Below the pieces are notes generated by a model, which was not told the origin of the DNA, made no database searches, and saw only the letters and a list, made by a program, of their open reading frames with translations. A stretch of 64,000 nt of DNA from Dendrolimus kikuchii (lineage: Eukaryota > Arthropoda > Insecta > Lepidoptera > Lasiocampidae), in the NCBI GenBank assembly GCA_019925095.2, contig CM034389.1, forward strand, positions 26,152,935 through 26,216,934, in the 5' to 3' direction. Of the stretch, positions 54,170 through 63,139 are shown one piece after another. Within the stretch, counting starts at the first letter, position 1. The number at the start of each line of letters is the position of its first letter. The position numbers were made by a program, and so were the translations under genes.

Positions 54170-54809
54170 TTTTTTTTATTGGACTTGACTTTATGTTGTT
54201 GGTCCGAAGACCTTACAACTTTACCGGGGTTTTTGGGGCGAGTGCCTTCGAGAAGCGAAGGCGCTCGAGCCCGGGGGGGCAACTTGCTCGAGGGAGCTCC
54301 CTAAGGAGTTTTACCTCAGCTGGACTGTTGCCATGAGAGGGGGATGAATTTAATGATGCCCACCATAGGGCGACACAAAGCACTAATTGAGAACGGGCGA
54401 CGGGTAATATAAAGCCCGAGGGGAAGGATTCCGGCGGGCCGGGATCGGTGGTTTGCGGCGGCCTACGCTATCTTACTGCCGTTTCGCAACGTGTTATGGC
54501 TGGGAGAAAAGAAACGGCGAAAGAAACTTCCCAGCAACACGCCTAGTCTATCCTGTGGGGGGGCTATGTCTCCTAGCGTCCCTCGCAGGGACGTGGAGAG
54601 ATCTTGATTGGCGGCGCCTGAGACGCCGCCGTCTGTGTCTGTCTGTCCGTGCCTGCCAGCCTGCCGTCCTAACCGCGGGCGGACTGATCCGGGCCAGCCG
54701 TTTTGTGATAACGTCGACCCTGTCCGTGAGGACGTTACGCGGTCGTCGCACGAGAGCCTTTCGCCGAGGCTTACAATCGGACGCGGACACGACGAGTGGA
54801 TTTCGATGG
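54170..54809 (-). repeat. Family E GC-rich retroposon, full copy with TSD
   Basis: AATCTAGCTGGA at 54158-54169 and 54810-54821 is a 12-bp TSD. The T-run at 54170-54177 is the poly(A) tail, so the head is at the right. The body includes GCGAAGGCGCTCGAGCCCGG near the tail and the shared core TTTCGCAACGTGTTATGGCT at about 54481. The class is unknown: it may be a long SINE or the 3' part of a LINE. Frames of ~80-135 codons are not conserved. Confidence 0.88.
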
Positions 54810-54824
54810 AATCTAGCTGGAATA

Positions 54825-55230
54825 TATGTCTTGTTGTTGTTATTTAAAGTAAAAGTTTAATATACACTACGGTGTAATACAAGCCCGCTAATTAACTAAC
54901 CGCAGTGATTTTGGAACGACCACGCATCAGTATTTAGCCATAGTGTCATATTACAAATGGTATGTGACATAATAACAAGATGTTTCCTTCCGAAAGAATA
55001 AACACAGCTTATAACCTTATTGCGTTATCTGGAATGATGTTATAGTTATAGGTCGTTTCACGTAGATGTAGCGATGAGCGTAACTCGTTATTTGTGATAC
55101 GATTGACGAGTGCGCAGAAGGTTTGCCGATAACTTCGTAATGTCACGCGTCGATGGGCAGTAGGGTTGACAAAAAAGGTTCCATAAATAGTTGTTGCAAT
55201 AAATTTATTATTGTATATACTTTACATAAG
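54825..55230. other. No gene seen
   Basis: Unassigned. The part around 55040-55160 is richer in CG dinucleotides than its surroundings but short. Confidence 0.4.
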
Positions 55231-55231
55231 C

Positions 55232-55342
55232 ACAGGTACCCGGATGGTTTAGATTCGCAATTAGAACCGGTACGTGGCTCTGGGATCGGGTTCTAGAATT
55301 TTATTTTTTAAAGGCAGGACAACGTCTGCCGGGGCCCCTAGT
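55232..55342 (+). mobile_element. Helitron-like 3' end
   Basis: The hairpin GGCAG (55313-55317) / CTGCC (55326-55330) is followed 7 bases later by CTAG (55338-55341) and then T. The body ATGGTTTAGATTCGCAATTA and GATCGGGTTCTAGAATTTTA matches 28450 and 46979. Confidence 0.7.
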
Positions 55343-55449
55343 AATATTATAAAATTCTAAACATGCCGCGTTTTTACATTAAAACTATTTAAAAAACCAA
55401 CAACTAGAATATTAAATAAACGATGGAAAACACGATGCATTTTTTTTTA

Positions 55450-55812
55450 ATTTTTGTCAGTTTATCGTTTTGTCTGTTTGTTCGGAATTCACGTGAAAAC
55501 TACCGGGCCGATTTCAATGCGGTTTCCGCTGTTCGACAGCTAATTCATAGACTTAAACTCTGCGCTACTTTTTTATCTTGAGAATCCTGCGAGAATATTT
55601 CTTGGAATGGCTTAAAATAGCCAGATTTTGTTACTGATCGATAGCAAATGTAATGTAATAAAATGTGTGATTTTCGAATCCCGCGGGAATTTTCCTGGGG
55701 GCGGTTTGTAGTTGTTCGGGTGCGTAAAAATTAGCTTATTCCAACACCTTTTGTCACTAAAACGATAGCTGCGGTACTTTGTGTGCCGGGAATCCCGCGG
55801 GAACTTCAAGTC
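55450..55812 (+). repeat. Family Q repeat, about three units
   Basis: TTGTTCGGAATTCACGTGAA, CTACCGGGCCGATTTCAATG, then CGCGGGAATTTTCCTGGGGG and GCCGGGAATCCCGCGGGAA. Confidence 0.6.
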
Positions 55813-55814
55813 AA

Positions 55815-56127
55815 ATAAATAAGCTTTTTTAAATACAAGCTTTTGAAATCCTGAATATCATGTAGCAGCAGAGTGCTCGCCAAGACAAGTAAAACGAGCC
55901 CAAACACGACGGGTCTATCTTGTTTGGTGCAGGAGTTCCTATGGCCACCTTCCGACTCCATCATCACATCAGCTCCATGGTACCATATTATTGCATTGTC
56001 ACGCGATATACACATTCGTGCAAAATTTCAACCCAATCGGAAACCGGGAAGTTGGTGAAATTTAACTTGCAAGTTTCACCCGAAATTACATACATACATA
56101 AGTACATCCATTGCAAGTTAAATAAAA
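55815..56127 (-). repeat. Family J repeat split by RTE-1
   Basis: CATGTAGCAGCAGAGTGCTC, GACTCCATCATCACATCAGC and CATCCATTGCAAGTTAAATA. It continues beyond the RTE-1 insertion as ACTTGCAA at about 56826. Confidence 0.75.
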
Positions 56128-56814
56128 CATACATACATACATAACTTCACGCCAGTTCCCTTGCGGGGTAGGCACGAACAACAGAGCGCCATTTAGGCCC
56201 ATTCTTACACACCTCACTTGCTTCTTTGACATTCATAACTCTTGTCATGCACACTCGTCTGTTGTTAAGGCTCCTGACATCACCCTCCGCTAGTACACGA
56301 TCAATTTGATCATGGAAGGTGTGTCGTGGCCTTCCACGACTTCTGCATCCATCCACTTTTGCATTGTATATCATGCATTCTTTCGACATGCCCGAACCAC
56401 CGAAGCATTCCTTTCCTTACCTTCACCCCGACACTCTCTTTCAGACCAACTCTCTTTCTTACTTCGGTATTACGAACGCGGTCCGCGAGCGTCACTCCGC
56501 AGATTTTGCGCAGTGCTCGCATCTCGACCGCGTTTACTCTACTTTCATGCTCTGTCTTCCATACCCAACTCTCGCTTCCATACGTGAGCGTAGGTACCAG
56601 CACCGCGTTGTGTATGGCGAGCTGGGCCTTCTGGCTCAGGTTCTTAGCGCCTAGAAGTTTACCTAACGCTCCATTCAAACTATTCCCTAAATTCACTCTT
56701 CTTTCTATATCAGTGGTGTACCTTCCATCACTGCTAAAAGCACATCCAAGATATACAAACTCATTCACTTGCACCAGCATAACATCATCGACCATTATCC
56801 TTGCATCCATCCTT
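56128..56814 (-). pseudogene. RTE-1 LINE, longest copy (687 bp), with TSD
   Basis: The coding strand starts in the region between RT and C-terminus: MDARIMVDDVMLVQVNEFVY, LGCAFSSDGRYTTDIERRVN, LGNSLNGALGKLLGAKNLSQ, VLVPTLTYGSESWVWKTEHE, LRKICGVTLADRVRNTEVRK and RWFGHVERMHD. A 20-bp deletion then shifts the frame, and RGRPRHTFHDQIDRVLAEGD to YPARELA follows in another frame. GTTAAATAAAA at 56117-56127 and 56815-56825 is an 11-bp TSD. It is inserted inside a family J repeat. This copy best shows the RTE-1 protein. Confidence 0.93.
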
Positions 56815-56829
56815 GTTAAATAAAAACTT

Positions 56830-57150
56830 GCAAAAAAATCTTTCATGTGTATTTATTATGTGTTTGTGTATTTCCGAAGTTACGAGGAGTCTCAGGGTCT
56901 CAGGACATATCAGCATTGCCCTTAATAGATTTGCGTTATGCATTAGTTAAAAAACCAGTTAATATTCGAAATTGACGACTTAAGCCCTTATCGTTGTGTG
57001 GACAGCCAACCACTTAATCGAGAACTCATTACTTACTCAACTGGGGAATTTTTGGCCAAACGATCATTAGTGCCTGGTCAGTTTCGCAAGTCAATTAACT
57101 TGTTAATATAAGCCTGACTTACAATAACTTGTCCATTAAGTAGATGTATG
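56830..57150. other. No gene seen
   Basis: AT-rich, unassigned. Confidence 0.4.
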
Positions 57151-57154
57151 ACTT

Positions 57155-57387
57155 ATTTTTTTTTATTGCATGAGTTCAGCAGACAGGCAGACGGCCCACT
57201 TGATGGAAAGTAGTTACCATCGCCTATGGACATTTGCAACACCAAAAGTGCTACAAATCCGCTGCTGCTCTCTTAAGGACTGGAACCTGGTCACTAATAC
57301 CGGAACACAACTCAAGGTTGTTATGGCTGCATAGTCTAGATCAGGGGTGGTAGCCATCCAATCGGCCAAATACCCTACCACCTGGCT
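57155..57387 (-). repeat. Family A retroposon, 5'-truncated
   Basis: T-run at 57155-57164, then TGCATGAGTTCAGCAGACAG to CCCTACCACCTGGCT. The GC-rich head is missing, as expected of truncation during retroposition. The truncation point nearly equals that of the copy at 18384. Confidence 0.88.
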
Positions 57388-57880
57388 AAGTATTTGCAAG
57401 CAACTTATTTGCAAGTTTACTAACCACTTATCTAATGCAAATGTAAATCAGGCTTAATGCAAATATAAATCAGGCTATTTTGAAATAAATGATTACTGAA
57501 AGAGTTAACAGGACGATATCGAATAAAACCTTCGTACACAGTTATAAAATAACTGGCAATGAATTTAAAGTAAAGAAAAAACCAAGCAATTATGAATAAT
57601 TTTTCAATTAGGTTGCCATAAAGCAATGTGTTATGCGTGGAACGAAATGAAAATTGGCAGATTAATTGCAGGCTTTATCTATTTTTTTTATTAATTACAA
57701 TGCTTAATGTACTGCCAAATTGTAAAAGTGCCTAACTTTGTTATTAGTTCGTTTTAAAATAGATTTATTTCAATGTGTTTGAATTTAAAAGAGCAATCTC
57801 TTTTATTCAATATTTTTTTCATTTTTTTCGGGATTTCTGTTCACATAGACATATCCATTATATTAGGTACCACTGTACTA
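57388..57880. other. No gene seen
   Basis: AT-rich, with GTAAATCAGGCTT/ATAAATCAGGCTA repeated near 57445 and 57465. Confidence 0.4.
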
Positions 57881-57885
57881 AATAT

Positions 57886-58325
57886 GCGTGCGTCCTCCCC
57901 GTCCTGACCTACGGGGCCGAGACATGGACACTTACGGCAGGATTGGTCCACAAGTTCCAAGTTGCTCAACGGGCTATGGAGCGAGCTATGTTGGGTGTTT
58001 CTCTTATGGATAAAATTAGAAATGAGGATATCCTTAAGAGAAGCAAGGTAACCGACATAGCTCGCAAAATTAGCAAGTTGAAGTGGCAGTGGGCCGGTCA
58101 CATCTGCCGCAGGACCGATGGCCGATGGAGCAAACGAGTCCTGGAGTGGAGACCGCGTCTCGGTAAACGTAGTGTCGGACGCCCTCCAGCCCGATGGGCC
58201 GACGACCTATGCAAGGTCGCCCGCAGGCGCTGGCTGAGGAAATCGGAGGACAGGGATGAGTGGCGCCGTCTTGGGGAGGCCTACGTCCAGCAGTGGACTG
58301 CAAATGGCTGACGACGATACAAAAT
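57886..58325 (+). pseudogene. RTE-2 LINE, 3' fragment with open C-terminus
   Basis: An uninterrupted run of about 140 codons: CVLPVLTYGAETWTLTAGLV, QRAMERAMLGVSLMDKIRNE, VTDIARKISKLKWQWAGHIC, RRTDGRWSKRVLEWRPRLGK, RSVGRPPARWADDLCKVAR, EDRDEWRRLGEAYVQQWTAN and G-stop. The lack of damage suggests a recent insertion. The element is 5' truncated and the RT core is missing. The 3' end after the stop is short (GACGATACAAAATATA). It differs from RTE-1 in sequence throughout. Confidence 0.9.
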
Positions 58326-58329
58326 ATAT

Positions 58330-58710
58330 TTAGGTTTCGGGGCACGAATAATACGTCACACAAGTTTCATGATTTTGGACCCCTCCCCCATCCTCGTCAC
58401 GGCTGGTCACATTCCTGAAACTCCTCCCTCGCAAGTGTGTCATCACATATTTTACAATTTTATACCAAGAAATTATTTTCCGTAATTAGTTTTATTTACA
58501 TTTCAATCAATTTTGTGCTCATACAGATAGAGTTGGAAATATATGAAAGTTCTTCGTTAATGTGACGTCATGACATTTAGAATCCCTCCCACCCCTTGTC
58601 ACACAATGTCACAGTTCGTCGACGCGCCTCCCTCTTAACGCGTGACGTAATTTATGAGTGGCCCTTAATGAGAAATACTATTAAAAAAAAACCTTTGACT
58701 ATATCAAAAA
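58330..58710. other. No gene; repeat motif
   Basis: GACGTCATGACATTTAGAAT and CCTCCCACCCCTTGTCACAC at 58563-58605 match 39680-39725. A CCCCTCCCCCATCCTCGTCA stretch near 58380 is a related motif. Confidence 0.45.
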
Positions 58711-58711
58711 T

Positions 58712-58768
58712 AGGCTCGGTTACATCAGTGTGATACCACGCTCTCACAGAATATCGGCGTGAAATAGA
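58712..58768 (+). repeat. Family F left-half fragment
   Basis: CAGTGTGATACCACGCTCTC and CAGAATATCGGCGTGAAA match the copy at 20915. Confidence 0.6.
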
Positions 58769-58769
58769 T

Positions 58770-59498
58770 GATAGCCTTGAACTAGTCGTGGTTCGAGCGA
58801 CGAGTAAGAGTTCCTGTAGCCCACTTTTCTCTCCTCCTATCTTCCATATCATATTCCTGCTGCCAATGCGTTGATTTCACCCCAGATGTTGCGAACTTCT
58901 ATAGGTGACGGTATATACTTTCCAGTACCTGGCACCTGTTTGCCACCTTCGCAATTAATAAAGGCTCTGACAGCGCAATTTGAGTATGAGTATAACCATT
59001 TTAATTAACACATGTTTGTTCTCTGTTCTTCTTTGACATTTTTCAGAAAATGGAAACTTCCTCAAATGTCCGTCAGTCTGTTTGTATGTCACATTTTATG
59101 TAATGACTAACACGCATTTAGCATGTTTAATTATCTTACTCGGTAAGTGTATTGAAGTGAAATATAAATTCTGTAGAAAAATTATGAATGCGACTACACT
59201 TCGGTCCTTAAAGTAATCTCATTGGAAATGGGTAAAGTCTCCTCCTGATGAAGAAGTATTATTTACTGCTAGCAGTGCCAGCATATCTTCGTTCGCGTTG
59301 CCATTACGACGTGTCTGTTAGTTCATCGCAAGGGCGGCACCAAAAAACGCGACGGCAGTGCTAGTCGAGATAACAAGTATCTTAAGTTTTGTTCCACGAT
59401 ATAAGCTAGCTCTGTGTCGAGTTGCATTCAAATCCATTGAGTAATGTTCACGTGATGCTCTAACTTACAAACAGACAGTCAAAAATTCTAAAACGTAC
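58770..59498. other. No gene seen
   Basis: Unassigned mix. The stretch 59280-59400 has slightly raised CG content but no open frame. Confidence 0.4.
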
Positions 59499-59499
59499 A

Positions 59500-59905
59500 T
59501 TTTCATTGTTCGGTCCTTGCCTAGTATGAAGTAGGTAGAACATCGCTCCATCAATGTTACTGTCTACCCTCTTTGTGTGTGAGGTGACAGCCAATGCACA
59601 GCAGATTCAATTGCTGTCAACTTTCATTGACATCGCGCCGTGCGCTCATCTGTTCTTAAAGTTTAAATAATTGTAATTTCTGGCCATGCCAATAACACTA
59701 TTAGGACCTAATCTGTGTACAAGTGATAGCTCTCAAGTGAAACTATAGTGCTGTGCGCTGTTCCCGAGTGCAACCTGAAGCGAGCCAGGCGAGGGCTGAT
59801 CTCAAGGTTGGTGGAGCTTCTGCTTTTATACTGCAAGGATCTAGGTCACATCTCCGGTATACAGTCCATATAATTTAAACCTCATTAACTATTGGCTATA
59901 AGCGA
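59500..59905 (-). repeat. Family K repeat, inverted relative to 53195
   Basis: ATTGTTCGGTCCTTGCCTAG, AGGTAGAACATCGCTCCATC, CAAGGTTGGTGGAGCTTCTG and CAAGGATCTAGGTCACAT. On the minus strand it contains CAGTATAAAAGCAGAAGC, a TATA-like box. Confidence 0.7.
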
Positions 59906-60121
59906 CCCACATTCATAATCTGATGATGATGGCTATGTTTTTTTTTCTACAATTTAATCTATTTCTTGGTTCATGAAAGAGGGAACTGTGGATCTAGAAG
60001 ATGCTTACTTATACAAGTTATATAAAAATTGTATCCATATTATTTACATATTTTATATTATTTCATATAATAAATACACCATTTGTATTTATATGAGATT
60101 CTATACATATAAAATTATATA

Positions 60122-60381
60122 ATGAATGACTAAACAGATATACAATGCAAAAGTGGATGGATGCAGAAGTCGGGGAAGGCCACGACACACCTTCCATGAT
60201 CAAATTGATCGTGTACTAGCAGAAGGTGATGTCAGGAGCCTTAAGAACAGACGAGCGTGCATGACAAGAGTTACGAATGTCAAAGAAGCAAGTGAGGTGT
60301 GTAAGAATAAGCCTGAATGGCGCTCTGTTGTTCGTGCCTACCCCACAAAGAAACTGGCGTGAAGTTATGTATGTATGTATG
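60122..60381 (+). pseudogene. RTE-1 LINE, 3' fragment with TSD
   Basis: MTKQIYNAKVDGCRSRGRPR to RAYPTKKLA, with an uninterrupted frame of 78 codons. TAAAATTATATA at 60110-60121 and 60382-60393 is a 12-bp TSD. The 5' break at GAATGACTAAACAG nearly coincides with that of the copy at 9429. Confidence 0.9.
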
Positions 60382-60441
60382 TAAAATTATATACATATCA
60401 TAAGGCTATGTTTATAAATTAGTATTATTAAGTAATACTTA

Positions 60442-60745
60442 TAATAACCGCCCATAAATGTCCCACTGCTGGTCTCAGCCCTCACATTTATACGGGAATG
60501 GACAGCATACTCGCCACGCTCGTCCAACGCGGATTCTCGGGTATAACACATAGGTTATCTCGATGTGCAGATTTCATTGCGATGTTTTCCTCCACCATAG
60601 CACGTGGTAATTGTAACAATATGCACATTGGGTCAGAAAACTGTCTAAGTGGTGCATGCTTTCTGGCCAAGATGTGAACTGGCGTCCTTTGAGTTTCCGA
60701 CGCGTTCGCTAGCCACTAAACTACCACGGCCTTAATTAGGCGTTA
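60442..60745 (-). repeat. Family C tRNA-derived SINE, full length with TSD
   Basis: TTAAGTAATACTTA at 60428-60441 and TTAGGTAATACTTA at 60746-60759 form a 14-bp TSD with one change. The minus-strand head GGCCGTGGTAGTTTAGTGGC is a tRNA box A, and the AGTTCACATC region is a decayed box B. Confidence 0.9.
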
Positions 60746-60764
60746 TTAGGTAATACTTAATAAA

Positions 60765-61199
60765 GCCAATTTATTACCGAAGATATAAATCACCCAGGGC
60801 AATATGTTGAATGTATGCAACATGAGGTATTTTGCTTGAAAAATGTGCCCCAAATTGCGTAAACAAAATAAATCTTATTAACAACATTCAGTTAATTGAT
60901 AACTAGTCGCCCTTCGCTAAACCCTTTCACCGTTACAACGATCCAAAAAAATAAGCAAATCACAACGGAATTATAATTGCATGAATTACTTACTAAAGTA
61001 TGTCAATGAATTAATAATATACTTAGTGATAAAAATAGTTTACTAGTCAAATGAAAAATTAACGTATTTCCTAAACGTGGTTTAAGAAATTGGGAGCCAT
61101 TCTTTCATACAAGGGCAAACTCTTCTGCGTAGGAAAATGTCGCAACAACCTTTTATCTATGTATAACATACTTTTGTAAAGGTTTCGTGTTTGTGTACA
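60765..61199. other. No gene seen
   Basis: AT-rich, with an old CTAGTCGCCCTTCGCTAAAC scrap of the degraded CTAG-type repeat near 60903. Confidence 0.4.
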
Positions 61200-61216
61200 A
61201 TGAATTAAAAAAGGAA

Positions 61217-61428
61217 GGAGGAAGGCCACGACACACCTTCCATGATCAAATTGATCGTGTACTAGCGGAGGGTGATGTCAGGAGCCTTAAGAACAGACGA
61301 GTGTGCATGACAAGAGTTATGAATGTCAAAGAAGCAAGTGAGGTGTGTAAGAATGGGCCTAAATGGCGCTCTGTTGTTCGTGCCTACCCCGCAAGGGAAC
61401 TGGCGTGAAGTTATGTATGTATGTATGT
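61217..61428 (+). pseudogene. RTE-1 LINE, 3' fragment with TSD
   Basis: It starts within RGRPRHTFHDQIDRVLAEGD and ends YPARELA-stop, then a (TATG)n tail. ATGAATTAAAAAAGGAA at 61200-61216 and ATGAATTAAAAAAAGAA at 61429-61445 is a ~17-bp TSD with one mismatch. The VCKNGPKW variant is shared with the copy at 56128. Confidence 0.92.
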
Positions 61429-61591
61429 ATGAATTAAAAAAAGAAAACATCAGGTAATCTAATCTGGATTAGTAGATTTCAAAAATACAACTTTCAAAAT
61501 TTTATCATGCTACTAGCTGACTCGGCAAACGTTGTTCTGCCATAAAAAACACCATATAACGGTTAAAAATACTTTACAACCAAACATACAA

Positions 61592-61890
61592 CTTTTTTTA
61601 AAAGGTTTTTAAATACAAAATTTTGAGACCCTGGATATCATGTAGCAGCCGAGTGCTAGCCAAGACAACAAGTAAAACGAGCCCAAACACGACGGGTCTA
61701 TCTTGTTTAGTACAGGAGTTCCTTTGGCCACCTTCCGACTCCATCATCAGATCAGCTCCATGGTACCATATTATTGCATTGTCACGCGATATACATATGC
61801 GTGTAAAATTTCAGCTCAATCGGAAACCGGGAAGTTGGTCAAATTTAACTTGCAAGATTCCACCCGAACTTACGTACATACATAGGTACA
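61592..61890 (-). repeat. Family J repeat
   Basis: CATGTAGCAGCCGAGTGCTA, CACGACGGGTCTATCTTGTT, GACTCCATCATCAGATCAGC and GGTCAAATTTAACTTGCAAG. The CTTAC-GTACATACATA end follows. Confidence 0.7.
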
Positions 61891-61894
61891 GTCA

Positions 61895-62460
61895 GCGTCT
61901 TATAGAAAGAAGCAGCCAAGATGATCAAATAGATAAGAACATCGAAAGTGATCATTAGTATCGGTACAACCATTGTCGTCTAATAGATGAGTACATACAT
62001 CAGTACACCGACAACGCCAAATTATGTTAACAACCATCTCGCCAAAACAAAGAGACACACTAGAAAAATGAACTCTATTCTAAATGTGATTAGTGTCAAA
62101 TCGAGATGATTTCATACTAAACCAAAATTGTATTTCGAATTATGTATTTCAAATTGAATTACTTATTGCTAAATTTGCATTGAATGAAAAGCACCTTTCT
62201 TTCCTAATGTGAAATTAATGAAATCAATTCTGAAGACGTTTGAAACTTAAAAAAAACTCCTGATCACAGCAGTGTGATTGACGAAGAGGATGATATGTGC
62301 ATAATAATATTTATTACGTTTAATCGAGGGTAAACACTGGGATTGGAAGTATCACTTATTGACTACTTACAAACATTGTTAAAACTTCTAACCCATAAGG
62401 GCAGAGATCGAATCTTTAGTATTTTTGACTGACCCACCTATGTTTTATTACTAACTCTAT
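61895..62460. other. No gene seen
   Basis: AT-rich, unassigned. Confidence 0.4.
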
Positions 62461-62465
62461 GGACA

Positions 62466-62600
62466 CAGAACGATTTCACGTCGATAGATTATAATCTATC
62501 GGGAAATAATGCGTTAAATTGTAAGCAGTTTGTTCCGGTTCACAATATTTCAATAGCTCTCGAGATAGATTATAATCTAACGGTCTGTACAATTTAACCA
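62466..62600. repeat. Paired palindromes (possible foldback element)
   Basis: CGATAGATTATAATCTATCG at 62482-62501 is a perfect 20-bp palindrome, and TAGATTATAATCTA at 62566-62579 repeats its centre. GTTAAATTGTA (about 62513) and TACAATTTAAC (about 62588) are inverted with respect to each other, giving the block partial dyad symmetry. Confidence 0.7.
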
Positions 62601-62904
62601 TGACATATATACTCTAATATAGCCAATTAATAACGGCGTTCATTTTAACTTTATAACTAAGTTGCATTTGGCCACAGTACCTAACTATAATATTATTTCA
62701 GATGGAACAGAGATATTAGCCGAGCCCAGCTAACTAAAGATATATTATTAACCTACAAATTTTATAAATAGTCTCAAGTTCCTGTTTCTAACCAGATATT
62801 TCAGTTCTCTTAATTAAATCAGGTTTTTCATACTTTTGTTTACATTCTTTAATACTTGATGACACTGCTTTTCAGCTTTGAGTTTTCGTTTTTACTAAAT
62901 ACTA

Positions 62905-62985
62905 ACTGTCTTATTCATAGAGAGTTAGAGTAAGTTTGAACGCTTCTTTAACCACCATAAAGAACTGTTCAAACATACTTGACTA
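62905..62985. repeat. Mini hairpin element N
   Basis: GTCTTATTCATAGAGAGTTA, then TTTGAACGCTTCTTTA and TAAAGAACTGTTCAAA. The arms pair over ~15 bp with two mismatches. Homologous to 25400. Confidence 0.7.
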
Positions 62986-63139
62986 TCAAATGTATCATCA
63001 TCATGGAAACGCGAAGGAAGTTTCGCGGGCAGACGATAGTCTATAATATTATAATATGCTAAATATGTCGTCTCTCTACATTGAAGTTATTAAAAAAAAA
63101 ACACAATTGGAATAGACTATATAAACGATGGAGACACGA

